This document shows, piece after piece, positions 48,486-56,818 of a stretch of 64,000 nt of DNA. The notes under the pieces were generated by a model, which saw only the letters and a program-made list of their open reading frames with translations, did no database searches and was not told the origin of the DNA. The first letter of the stretch is position 1. The number at the start of each line of letters is the position of its first letter. A program made the translations under genes and the position numbers. The DNA is from Paratractidigestivibacter faecalis (lineage in GTDB: Bacteria > Actinomycetota > Coriobacteriia > Coriobacteriales > Atopobiaceae). The stretch covers positions 274,742 to 338,741 of the forward strand of contig NZ_QSNG01000001.1 in NCBI RefSeq assembly GCF_003416765.1, in the 5' to 3' direction.

Positions 48486-49838
48486 ATGCTTCTCGTCGGT
48501 AACGGTCGCGTTATCACGCGCGACCCTGAGAACCCCTACATCGAGAACGGCGCCGTCCTCATCGAGGGCGATTCCATCGTCGCCGTCGGCCCCGAGGCTG
48601 ACCTCAAGGCCCAGGCCATCGGCGCCTCCTACGTGGACGCCAAGGGCGGCGTCATCATGCCGGGCCTGGTCAACTGCCACACCCACATCTACTCGGGCCT
48701 CGCCCGTGGCCTTGCCATCAAGGGCTGCAACCCCACCAACTTCCTCGAGAACCTCGAGCAGCAGTGGTGGAAGATCGACGACAACCTCACGCTGGACGGC
48801 ACCCGTGCCAGCGCCTACGCCACCATCCTCGACTCCATCCGCGACGGCGTGACCACCATCTTCGACCACCACGCCAGCTTCTGCGAGATCCCCGGCTCCC
48901 TCTTTGCCATCAAGGACGTGGCCGAGGAGTGCGGCATCCGCTCCTGCCTGTGCTACGAGGTCTCCGACCGCCGCGGCGCCCAGAAGCGCGACGAGTCCAT
49001 CAAGGAGAACGCCGACTTTGCCAAGTGGGCCGCCGACGCCCGCAAGGACGGCAACCACATGGTGGCCGCCATGTTCGGCGGACACGCCACCTTCACGCTC
49101 TCCGACGAGACCATGGACATGATGGCCGAGGCCAACAACGCCCTCACCGGCTTCCACATCCACGTCTGCGAGGGCATGAACGACGTCTGGGACTCCCGCC
49201 AGAACCGCGGCGGCATCAGCCCCGTCGAGCGCCTGCTCCAGCACGACCTGCTCGGCCCCGACACCATGCTCGGCCACTGCATCCACGTGACCCCCGCCGA
49301 GATGGACATCATCAAGGAGTCCGGCACCTGGCTCGTCAACAACCCCGAGTCCAACATGGGCAACGCCGTGGGCTGCGCCCCGGTCCTGGAGTTCTTCCGC
49401 CGCGGCATCCCCGTGTGCATGGGCACCGACGCCTACACCCACGACATGCTCGAGAGCCTCAAGGTCTTCCTCATCATCCAGCGCCACAACGCCGCCATGC
49501 CCAACGTCGGCTGGTGCGAGGACATGTCCATGCTCTTCGACAACAACCCCAAGATGGCCACCAAGTACTTCGGCCGCACGGTGGGCAAGCTCGCCCCCGG
49601 CGCCGCCGCCGACGTCATCGTCATGGACTACAAGCCCTTCACGCCCTTCTCCGACGAGAACATCGACGGCCACATGCTGTTTGGCATGATGGGCAAGAAC
49701 TGCCGCACCACCATCATCGACGGCAAGGTCCTCTACAAGGACCGCGAGTTCGTGGGCATCGACGAGGAGCGCATCAACGCGTGGACCATGGAGCAGTCCA
49801 AGAAGCTCTGGGGCACGCTCAACGAGCGCGAGTACTAG
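48486..49838 (+). CDS. ssnA: SsnA-type amidohydrolase
   Basis: A 450-residue metal-dependent hydrolase of the chlorohydrolase/guanine deaminase superfamily. Metal ligands: MPGLVNCHTHIYSGLARG (HxH), FHIHVCEG, LGHCIHVTPAEMD and GTDAYTHDMLE. The chain fits SsnA, which is encoded with ygfK and Se-dependent hydroxylases in enterobacteria and clostridia. It probably deaminates or opens a purine-derived ring; the actual reaction is unproven. Start ATG 48486 with TTGGAG upstream. Confidence 0.9.
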   Translation: MLLVGNGRVITRDPENPYIENGAVLIEGDSIVAVGPEADLKAQAIGASYVDAKGGVIMPGLVNCHTHIYSGLARGLAIKGCNPTNFLENLEQQWWKIDDNLTLDGTRASAYATILDSIRDGVTTIFDHHASFCEIPGSLFAIKDVAEECGIRSCLCYEVSDRRGAQKRDESIKENADFAKWAADARKDGNHMVAAMFGGHATFTLSDETMDMMAEANNALTGFHIHVCEGMNDVWDSRQNRGGISPVERLLQHDLLGPDTMLGHCIHVTPAEMDIIKESGTWLVNNPESNMGNAVGCAPVLEFFRRGIPVCMGTDAYTHDMLESLKVFLIIQRHNAAMPNVGWCEDMSMLFDNNPKMATKYFGRTVGKLAPGAAADVIVMDYKPFTPFSDENIDGHMLFGMMGKNCRTTIIDGKVLYKDREFVGIDEERINAWTMEQSKKLWGTLNEREY

Positions 49839-49857
49839 GAACCAACACGCTTTTCTC

Positions 49858-49966
49858 GCCGACGGGGCTAGCGTTCCCGTCGGCTTCGCGGCCTCCGCGG
49901 GGCCGCAGGCGTCACGTCTAGGGGGACGTGGCACAAACGCGTGCAACCGCGCGGTCTCGGTTGCAC
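49858..49966 (+). promoter_or_regulatory. Stack of hairpins between ssnA and ygfK
   Basis: GCCGACGGG (49858-49866) pairs with 49876-49884; a GC hairpin follows (about 49888-49908); and GTGCAACCG (49941-49949) pairs with CGGTTGCAC (49958-49966) directly before the ygfK ribosome site AGGAGAGGAG. The last could modulate translation of ygfK; the first may be a leaky terminator. Confidence 0.6.
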
Positions 49967-49982
49967 AGGAGAGGAGCTCTTT

Positions 49983-52900
49983 ATGAGCGACATCATGAGG
50001 CCGATCCCGTTCGCGCAGCTTATGGACTGGATCCTCACCGAGAACGCCGAGAAGGGAAGCATCTTCGGCATTCGCAAGATCGTTCGTCACGAGGGAGGCG
50101 CCGAGCCGATCTTTGCCGAGAAGATCGAGACCCCCTTTGGTCCGGCCGCCGGCCCCAACAGCCAGCTCGCGCAGAACATCGTGGCCTCCTACGTTGCAGG
50201 CTCCCGCTTCTTTGAGCTCAAGACCGTCCAGGTGATGGACGGCGAGGAGCTCTCCCGTTGCGTGGCCAAGCCCTGCATCGTCGCCGAGGACGAGTGCTAC
50301 AACTGCGAGTGGTCCACCGAGCTCGAGGTGCCGCAGGCCATGAGCGAGTACATCAAGGCCTGGTGGGCGTGCAAGCTGCTGGCCCGCGAGCTTGGCCTGG
50401 GAGACCCGGACGGCTTCGTCTTCAACATGTCGGTCGGCTACGACCTCGAGGGCATCAAGAGCCCGAAGGTCGACGCCTACATCGAGGGCATGAAGGACGC
50501 CTCCGGTACCGACGTGTGGGCCGAGTGCCGCGATTGGGCCCTGGCCAACCTCGACCGCTTCCAGAACGTGGACGCGGACTTTGTCAACTCCGTGAGCCCG
50601 CACGTCTCTGCCTCCGTCACCGAGTCCACCCTCCACGGCTGCCCGCCCGACGAGATCGAGCGCATCGCCACCTACCTCATCACCGAGAAGGGCCTGAACA
50701 CCTACATCAAGTGCAACCCGACTCTGCTCGGCTACGACTACGCCCGCGAGCGCCTGAACGGCCTGGGCTTTGACTACATCGCCTTTGACGACAGGCACTT
50801 CCGTGAGGACCTCCAGTGGGCCGACGCCGTGCCGATGTTCGAGCGCCTGATCAAGCTCACCTCCGAGCGCGGCCTCTCGTTCGGCGTCAAGCTCACCAAC
50901 ACCTTCCCCGTCGACGTCACCCGCAAGGAGCTCCCGAGCGAGGAGATGTACATGAGCGGCCGCTCCCTCTTCCCGCTCACCATCCACCTTGCCCGCAAGA
51001 TCTCCGAGGAGTTTGACGGCAAGCTGCGCATCTCCTACTCCGGCGGTGCGGACGCCCAGAACATCAAGGGCCTCTACGGCGCCGGCATCTGGCCGATCAC
51101 CATGGCTACCACCGTCCTGAAGCCCGGCGGCTACGAGCGCTTCAGCCAGATCGCCCACGTCCTCGAGGGCGTCGAGCGCAAGTCCGACGTGGACGTCGCC
51201 GCCGTGGTCGCGCTGGACGAGTCGGTCGCAACCGACCACAAGTACGCCAAGCCCATCAAGCCGGCCCCGGCGCACAAGCTCGACTGGCCGCTGCCCCTGA
51301 CCAACTGCTTCACCTCCCCCTGCCGCAACGGCTGCCCCATCGAGCAGGACATCCCCGCCTACCTGGCCGCCGTTGACGAGGGCCGCCTGGCCGACGCCCT
51401 GGCCATCATCGCCGAGCGCAACGCCCTGCCCTTCATCACCGGCAACCTCTGCCCGCACCCCTGCGGCACCAAGTGCATGCGCGCCTTCTACGAGCCCGAG
51501 GGCGCTGCCATCCGCGCCTCCAAGCTCAAGGCCGCCCGCGGCGGCATCGACGAGCTTCTCGCCACCATCAAGGCCGAGGGCGCCCAGGCCGTCCCGGGTG
51601 CCGAGGGCAAGAATGTCGCCGTCATCGGCGGCGGCCCGGCTGGCCTGGCCTGCGCGTTCTTCCTGACGCGCGCCGGCGCCAAGGTCACCATCTTCGAGCG
51701 CAAGGAGAGCCTGGGTGGCGTCGCCCGCCACATCATCCCGGCCTTCCGCATCTCCGACGAGGACATCGACCGTGACGTGGAGCTCTGCCGCGCCTTTGGC
51801 GCCGAGGTCAAGCTTGGCGTCGAGGTGACCGACGTGGCCGAGCTCAAGGCCGACGGCTACTCTGACGTCGTGGTCTGCACCGGCGCCTGGGCCCCCGGCC
51901 ACGTCGGCCTGGAGTATGGCGACGAGATCGACGTCCTTGACTTCCTGGCCGCCGCCAAGTCCGGCCTGGACCTCTCCACCCTCGGCACCGACGTCGTCAT
52001 CGTCGGCGCCGGCAACACCGCCATGGACGCCGCGCGCGTGGCCAAGCGCCTCCCGGGCGTGCAGAACGTGCGCATCGTCTACCGCCGCACCAAGCGCTAC
52101 ATGCCCGCCGACGAGGAGGAGCTGGCCGAGGCCCTCTCCGAGGGCGTCGAGCTCTGCGAGCTGCTCGCCCCCAAGGGCGTGGCTGACGGCGTTCTGACCT
52201 GCGACGTCATGGAGCTCGGCGAGCCTGACGAGTCCGGCCGCAGGAGCCCCGTGGCCACCGGCAAGACCCTCGAGGTCCCGGCCACGGCCGTCATCTGCGC
52301 CGTGGGCGAGAAGATCGAGGCCGGCATCTACGAGGCCGCCGGCGTCCAGACCGACCGCCGTGGCCGTCCCGCTGGCTGCGAGACCGGCGTCGAGGGCGTC
52401 TGGGCCGCAGGCGACTGCCGCCGTGGTCCCGCCCGCTTCGTGGACGCCATCGCCGACGCCCAGGAGGTCGCGCGCAAGATGTGCGGCGTGGACTTCTCTA
52501 AGTACGCCGCCGCCAACGTCCGCGCCGGCCACGAGTCCGACTGCTACGAGCGCAAGGGCGACCTGCGCCTGGGCTGCGCCGGCTGCCAGAAGAGCTCCGG
52601 CTGCCTTGGCTGCGCCACCGTCTGCGAGGCCTGCTGCGACGTCTGCCCCAACCGCGCCAACGTCTCCATCACCGTGCCGGGCCTGGCCCAGCACCAGGTG
52701 GTCCACGTGGACGGCATGTGCAACGAGTGCGGCAACTGCGCCGTGTTCTGCCCGTGGAGCGGCCGTCCGTTCAAGGACAAGCTGACCCTGTTCTGGAGTG
52801 CCGAGGACATGGGCAACTCCACCAACCAGGGCTTCCTTGCCCAGCCTGACGGCAGCTTCCTCGTCCGCCTGGCCTTCTGCACCGGCGCCTACGACGTGGA

Positions 52901-52985
52901 CGACGCCTCCTGCGGTCTGCCCGAGGAGGTCCGCCTGACCATCAAGGCCGTCCGTGACTCCTACGCCTACCTGCTTGCCAAGTAG
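49983..52985 (+). CDS. ygfK: YgfK-type iron-sulfur flavoprotein (putative selenate/purine oxidoreductase subunit)
   Basis: A 1000-residue multidomain protein. An N-terminal dihydroorotate-dehydrogenase-like barrel (about 1-400: TPFGPAAGPNSQLAQNIV, GCPPDEIERIATYL, YSGGADAQNIKGL) is followed by a GltD-like Cys domain (FTSPCRNGCPIEQDIPAYL, CPHPCGTKCMRAF), an FAD Rossmann VAVIGGGPAGLACAFFL, an NAD(P) Rossmann VVIVGAGNTAMDAARVA, and a C-terminal ferredoxin-like Cys set (CAGCQKSSGCLGCATVC, CNECGNCAVFCPWSG). It probably transfers electrons between NAD(P)H and the hydroxylase in this cluster. ATG 49983 follows GGAGAGGAG. Confidence 0.93.
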   Translation: MSDIMRPIPFAQLMDWILTENAEKGSIFGIRKIVRHEGGAEPIFAEKIETPFGPAAGPNSQLAQNIVASYVAGSRFFELKTVQVMDGEELSRCVAKPCIVAEDECYNCEWSTELEVPQAMSEYIKAWWACKLLARELGLGDPDGFVFNMSVGYDLEGIKSPKVDAYIEGMKDASGTDVWAECRDWALANLDRFQNVDADFVNSVSPHVSASVTESTLHGCPPDEIERIATYLITEKGLNTYIKCNPTLLGYDYARERLNGLGFDYIAFDDRHFREDLQWADAVPMFERLIKLTSERGLSFGVKLTNTFPVDVTRKELPSEEMYMSGRSLFPLTIHLARKISEEFDGKLRISYSGGADAQNIKGLYGAGIWPITMATTVLKPGGYERFSQIAHVLEGVERKSDVDVAAVVALDESVATDHKYAKPIKPAPAHKLDWPLPLTNCFTSPCRNGCPIEQDIPAYLAAVDEGRLADALAIIAERNALPFITGNLCPHPCGTKCMRAFYEPEGAAIRASKLKAARGGIDELLATIKAEGAQAVPGAEGKNVAVIGGGPAGLACAFFLTRAGAKVTIFERKESLGGVARHIIPAFRISDEDIDRDVELCRAFGAEVKLGVEVTDVAELKADGYSDVVVCTGAWAPGHVGLEYGDEIDVLDFLAAAKSGLDLSTLGTDVVIVGAGNTAMDAARVAKRLPGVQNVRIVYRRTKRYMPADEEELAEALSEGVELCELLAPKGVADGVLTCDVMELGEPDESGRRSPVATGKTLEVPATAVICAVGEKIEAGIYEAAGVQTDRRGRPAGCETGVEGVWAAGDCRRGPARFVDAIADAQEVARKMCGVDFSKYAAANVRAGHESDCYERKGDLRLGCAGCQKSSGCLGCATVCEACCDVCPNRANVSITVPGLAQHQVVHVDGMCNECGNCAVFCPWSGRPFKDKLTLFWSAEDMGNSTNQGFLAQPDGSFLVRLAFCTGAYDVDDASCGLPEEVRLTIKAVRDSYAYLLAK

Positions 52986-53006
52986 CTTCAGGTAGTCCCC
53001 CGCGCG

Positions 53007-53036
53007 GCCGGCGAGAGGCACGTCCTTCTCGCCGGC
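53007..53036 (+). terminator. Hairpin after ygfK
   Basis: GCCGGCGAGA (53007-53016) pairs perfectly with 53027-53036 around GGCACGTCCT. No U-run follows, so it may stabilise the 3' end or attenuate. Core shared with 38685-38722. Confidence 0.65.
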
Positions 53037-53133
53037 TGCGCACCCGTGCGGTGATACGAGGGGGGAGGCTCCTTCGTATCGTTTCTCCGTGCGAGCGTTG
53101 TTCCGTTTTGTGTTAACGAGTGAAAGGGCCAAG

Positions 53134-53664
53134 ATGGCCGACGACGAAGAGAAGTACGCGCAGAGGAAGGCTCCCCAGAAGCCCGGCGCCGCCAAGAGGC
53201 CCCGCAAGCCCAGGCCCGTGGCCGTCGTCCTGTGCAACGGCAACTGCGAGCTCCACGGCTGCGAGCAGGGCTGCGTTGGCTGCCAGGCCTGCGTCAACGC
53301 CTGCCGCAAGGGGGCCATCAGCCTGAACGAGCGGGGCGTGGCCCACGTGGACCAAGACGCCTGCATTGGCTGCGGCCTGTGCGCCAAGGCCTGCCCGCAG
53401 GACGTTATCCACATGGTCGACCCGAGCTTCAACATCACGGCGCGCTGTTCCAACACCGAGAGGGGCCCGGTTGCCCGCAAGGTGTGCGAGCTCTCCTGCA
53501 TCGCCTGCGGCGCATGCGAGAGGGCCTGCCCGGCAGACGCCATCCACGTGGTGGACAACCACGCCGTCATTGACTATTCCGCGTGCATCGCCTGTGGCAT
53601 GTGCGCTACCAAGTGCCCCCGCGGCGTCATCCGCGACGCCTGGGGCATCGTGGCCCAGAGCTAG
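53134..53664 (+). CDS. Polyferredoxin with four [4Fe-4S] motifs
   Basis: A 176-residue ferredoxin-like electron carrier. After a basic N-terminus, four CxxCxxCxxxC-type sets are visible: GCVGCQACVNACRKGAI, CIGCGLCAKACPQDVI, CIACGACERACPADAI and CIACGMCATKCPRGVI. An extra CNGNCELHGC precedes them. This RnfB-like layout suggests electron transfer between YgfK and the xanthine dehydrogenase encoded 16 bases downstream. ATG 53134 follows GAAAGGG. Confidence 0.92.
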   Translation: MADDEEKYAQRKAPQKPGAAKRPRKPRPVAVVLCNGNCELHGCEQGCVGCQACVNACRKGAISLNERGVAHVDQDACIGCGLCAKACPQDVIHMVDPSFNITARCSNTERGPVARKVCELSCIACGACERACPADAIHVVDNHAVIDYSACIACGMCATKCPRGVIRDAWGIVAQS

Positions 53665-53679
53665 GAGGGAGGCGTTCAC

Positions 53680-56457
53680 ATGGCAGAGGAGTACGTCCTC
53701 AACATCAACGGGCAGGAGCACGTCACCACCCAGAACAAGCCGCTCCTGCGCTACCTCAGGGACGACCTCAAGATCACGAGCGCCAAGGACGGCTGCTCAG
53801 AGGGCGCCTGCGGCACCTGCACCATCATGGTCGACGACCGCGCCGTGAAGGCCTGCGTCCTCACCACCAAGCTGGCCCAGGGCCACGCCATCACCACCTG
53901 CGAGGGCCTGACGCACGAGGAGCAGGAGGCCTTCGTCTACGCCTTCGGCGTCTCCGGAGCCGTCCAGTGCGGCTTCTGCATCCCGGGCATGGTCATGGCC
54001 GGCGCCGCCCTGTGCCGCCGCAACCCCGACCCGACGGCCCCCCAGATCGCCGAGGCCATCCGCGGCAACGTCTGCCGCTGCACCGGCTACAAGCGCATCC
54101 TGGTGGCCATCAAGCTCGCCGCCGCCATCCTGCGTGGCGACGAGAAGATCGACCCGGCCGAGGAGCGCGGCGACGACTACGGCGTGGGCAAGCAGATCTT
54201 CCGCGTGGACGCCCGCAAGAAGGTCCTGGGCTTTGGCCAGTACCCGGACGACATCACCGAGAAGGACTACCCAGACATGTGCTACGCCTCGGCCGTGCGC
54301 TCCAAGTACGCCCGCGCCCGCGTGGTCAAGATCGACTCCTCCAAGGCCGAGGCCATGGAGGGCGTCATCGGCGTGCTCACGGCCGCCGACGTGCCCCACA
54401 ACCAGGTGGGCCACCTCATCCAGGACTGGGACGTCATGATCGCCGAGGGCGACGTCACCCGCTGCATTGGCGACGCCGTCTGCCTGGTGGTTGCCGAGAC
54501 GCCCGAGATTCTGGAGAAGGCCAAGAAGGCCGTCAAGGTCACCTGGGAGGAGCTCGAGCCCGTCCGCAACATCGAGGAGGCCCGCGCCGAGGGCGCCCCG
54601 CGCATCCACGACAGCTTCTTCGCCTTTGGCAACACGGTCCAGCTCAAGGACAACGTCTGCCAGAGCCGTCACGTCACACGCGGCGACGCCAAGACCGCCC
54701 TGGCAAACGCCGCCCACAGGGTCACCCGCACCTTCACCACGCCCTTCACCGAGCACGCCTTCCTGGAGCCCGAGTGCTGCGTGGCCATGCCGTACAAGAA
54801 CGGCGTGAAGATCATGTCCACCGACCAGGGCGCCTACGACACGCGCAAGGAGTGCGCGCACATGTTTGGCTGGGACGGCGAGCCCGAGCGCGTCGTCGTC
54901 CAGACCATGCTCGTGGGCGGCGGCTTCGGCGGCAAGGAGGACGTCTCCTGCCAGCACCTGGCGGCGCTCGCGGCGTACAAGTACGGCCGCACGGTGAAGT
55001 GCCGCTTCTCTCGCCAGGAGTCGCTCAACTTCCACCCCAAGCGCCACTACATGGAGGGCACCTTCACCCTGGGCTGCGACGAGGAGGGCAACTTCGTCGG
55101 CCTGAACTGCGAGATCAACTTCGACACGGGCGCCTACGCCTCCCTGTGCGGACCCGTCCTGGAGCGCGCCTGCACGCACTCCGTGGGCCCCTACAAGTAC
55201 CAGAACACCGACATCCGCGGCTACGGCTACTACACCAACAACCCGCCCGCGGGTGCCTTCCGCGGCTTTGGCGTGTGCCAGTCCGAGTTTGCCCTGGAGT
55301 CCCTTATCGACGTCCTTGCCGAGGAGGCGGGCCTCGACCCGTGGGAGATCCGCTACAAGAACGCCATCGAGCCGGGCGAGGTGTTGCCCAACGGCCAGAT
55401 CGCGGACTGCTCCACGGCCCTCAAGGAGACCCTCGAGGCCGTGAAGGACGTCTACTACGCCAACCCGGGCCACGCGGGCATCGCCTGCTCCATGAAGAAC
55501 GCGGGCGTGGGCGTGGGCCTGCCCGACGCCGGCCGCTGCAACATCCGCGTGGAGGACGGTCGCGCCGTCATCTACGCCGCCACCTCCGACATCGGCCAGG
55601 GCTGCAACACCGTCTTCTGCCAGGACGTGGCCGAGGCCTGCGGGCTGCCGCTGTCCCGCATCGGCAACGGCGAGTGCTCCACCGAGGCCGCCCCCGACTC
55701 CGGCACCACCTCTGGCTCGCGCCAGACCGTCGTCACCGGCGAGGCCGTCCGCGGCGCCGCCTTCCTGCTGCGCGACGCCATGCTCAAGGTCGAGAGGGGG
55801 GAGGCCGTGCCTGAGGAGCGCGTGAGCGCCAAGGGCGACGGCGCCACCCACACCTACGCCGACGGCACCGTCTTCGAGGTCCCAGCCGAGCAGCTCACGC
55901 CCGGCCACGCCGTCCACCCGGCCGATCCCGTGGCCGCGCTCGCGGCGCTCGAGGGCCACGAGTTCTACTACGAGTACCTGGAGCCCACCGACAAGCTGGG
56001 CGCCGACGTGCCCAACCCCAAGAGCCACATCTGCTACGGCTTTGCCACGCACGTGGTCATCCTGGACGACGAGGGCAAGGTCTCCGAGGTCTACGCCGCG
56101 CACGACTCCGGCCGCGTCATCAACCCCATCGCCATCCAGGGCCAGATCGAGGGCGGCGTGCTCATGGGCATGGGCTACGCGCTCACCGAGGACTGGCCGC
56201 TCAAGGACGGCGTGCCGCAGGTCAAGTACGGCACCCTGGGCCTGTTCCGCGCCACCGACATCCCGCAGATCCACGCCATCTACGTCGAGAAGGACGAGCA
56301 GCTGCCCGTGGCCTACGGCGGCAAGGGCATCGGAGAGATCGCGACGATCCCCACCGCCCCGGCCGTGCAGAACGCCTACCACGCGTGGGACGGCAAGCTC
56401 CGCCGCAGCCTGCCCCTGTCCGACACCTACTACAGCCACCGCGCCCACCGCGACTAG
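53680..56457 (+). CDS. Selenium-type xanthine dehydrogenase, 2Fe-2S + molybdopterin fusion
   Basis: A 925-residue molybdenum hydroxylase. Residues 1-160 hold two [2Fe-2S] clusters (CSEGACGTCTIM ... C; VQCGFCIPGMVMAG ... GNVCRCTGYKRI). The rest is the molybdopterin large subunit (QTMLVGGGFGGKEDVSCQHLA, PAGAFRGFGVCQSEFALESL, GQGCNTVFCQDVAEACGLP, GGKGIGEIATIPTAPAVQNA). There is no FAD domain between them, as in the selenium-dependent xanthine dehydrogenase group, where the cofactor carries a selenido ligand; no Sec codon is needed. It probably interconverts xanthine/hypoxanthine and urate with YgfK and ferredoxin as redox partners. Selenium use is inferred from gene company. Confidence 0.92.
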   Translation: MAEEYVLNINGQEHVTTQNKPLLRYLRDDLKITSAKDGCSEGACGTCTIMVDDRAVKACVLTTKLAQGHAITTCEGLTHEEQEAFVYAFGVSGAVQCGFCIPGMVMAGAALCRRNPDPTAPQIAEAIRGNVCRCTGYKRILVAIKLAAAILRGDEKIDPAEERGDDYGVGKQIFRVDARKKVLGFGQYPDDITEKDYPDMCYASAVRSKYARARVVKIDSSKAEAMEGVIGVLTAADVPHNQVGHLIQDWDVMIAEGDVTRCIGDAVCLVVAETPEILEKAKKAVKVTWEELEPVRNIEEARAEGAPRIHDSFFAFGNTVQLKDNVCQSRHVTRGDAKTALANAAHRVTRTFTTPFTEHAFLEPECCVAMPYKNGVKIMSTDQGAYDTRKECAHMFGWDGEPERVVVQTMLVGGGFGGKEDVSCQHLAALAAYKYGRTVKCRFSRQESLNFHPKRHYMEGTFTLGCDEEGNFVGLNCEINFDTGAYASLCGPVLERACTHSVGPYKYQNTDIRGYGYYTNNPPAGAFRGFGVCQSEFALESLIDVLAEEAGLDPWEIRYKNAIEPGEVLPNGQIADCSTALKETLEAVKDVYYANPGHAGIACSMKNAGVGVGLPDAGRCNIRVEDGRAVIYAATSDIGQGCNTVFCQDVAEACGLPLSRIGNGECSTEAAPDSGTTSGSRQTVVTGEAVRGAAFLLRDAMLKVERGEAVPEERVSAKGDGATHTYADGTVFEVPAEQLTPGHAVHPADPVAALAALEGHEFYYEYLEPTDKLGADVPNPKSHICYGFATHVVILDDEGKVSEVYAAHDSGRVINPIAIQGQIEGGVLMGMGYALTEDWPLKDGVPQVKYGTLGLFRATDIPQIHAIYVEKDEQLPVAYGGKGIGEIATIPTAPAVQNAYHAWDGKLRRSLPLSDTYYSHRAHRD

Positions 56458-56471
56458 CTGGCAGATGCGGC

Positions 56472-56488
56472 AAAGGGACAGTCCCTTT
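56472..56488. repeat. GGGAC/GTCCC palindrome copy
   Basis: AAAGGGAC (56472-56479), A, GTCCCTTT (56481-56488), 15 bases after the dehydrogenase stop. The right flank TATCTCATTCC matches the 45279-45313 copy; the left flank has decayed. Confidence 0.75.
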
Positions 56489-56562
56489 ATCTCATTCCCA
56501 TCGACTTTTGGGCCCGCCTTGGTCTTCTCGCCGGGGCGGGCCCTTTATATGCAGCGGGAAGG

Positions 56563-56621
56563 CATCTACCGTTCGCCGTGCCGCTGGCCGAAATAGCGTT
56601 GCTCAAAACCGAGAATAACGC
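56563..56621 (+). promoter_or_regulatory. Conserved block shared with the purine permease promoter
   Basis: CATCTACCGTTCGCCG (56563-56578), AGCGTTG (56595-56601) and CCGAGAATAACGC (56609-56621) repeat the order seen at 46560-46619. TGGTCTTCTCGCC is shared about 43 bases upstream. TCTACCG recalls a purine riboswitch core, but the other conserved parts are missing. Confidence 0.65.
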
Positions 56622-56667
56622 AGGTCAGAGGGCTAATTGCGTGACCAAAATACCCCCTTCAACGTGT

Positions 56668-56695
56668 GTTGACAAAAAAATAGTCAACCTATCAA
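56668..56695 (+). promoter_or_regulatory. Promoter with overlapping GTTGAC-N9-GTCAAC operator
   Basis: TTGACA (56669-56674) is a consensus -35; TATCAA (56690-56695) is a possible -10 at 15 bases. The palindrome GTTGAC (56668-56673) / GTCAAC (56683-56688) covers the spacer, which suits repression. The leader to the ATPase start is about 120 bases. Confidence 0.55.
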
Positions 56696-56818
56696 GAAGT
56701 TTGATTAATACAACCGCAAAATTTCGTAAATGGGCTGGATTCCTTCGAAGGTTATCCTCAGTACATACGGTTAGACGTGCGGACGACGCACGGTCAGCTG
56801 AGAGGAGAGGAGGATGAC

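Noticed and set aside
48282-53570. 1762-codon minus-strand frame over the purine cluster
   Set aside because: It is antisense to ssnA, ygfK and the ferredoxin gene, all with clear family motifs; long antisense frames are expected at this GC content.
53583-55814. 743-codon plus-strand frame inside the dehydrogenase gene
   Set aside because: Arg/His/Gly/Pro-rich out-of-frame shadow; the 925-residue frame has all the hydroxylase motifs.
53680-56457. Selenocysteine codon in the dehydrogenase
   Set aside because: The frame has no internal TGA; selenium in this group is a cofactor ligand and not Sec.
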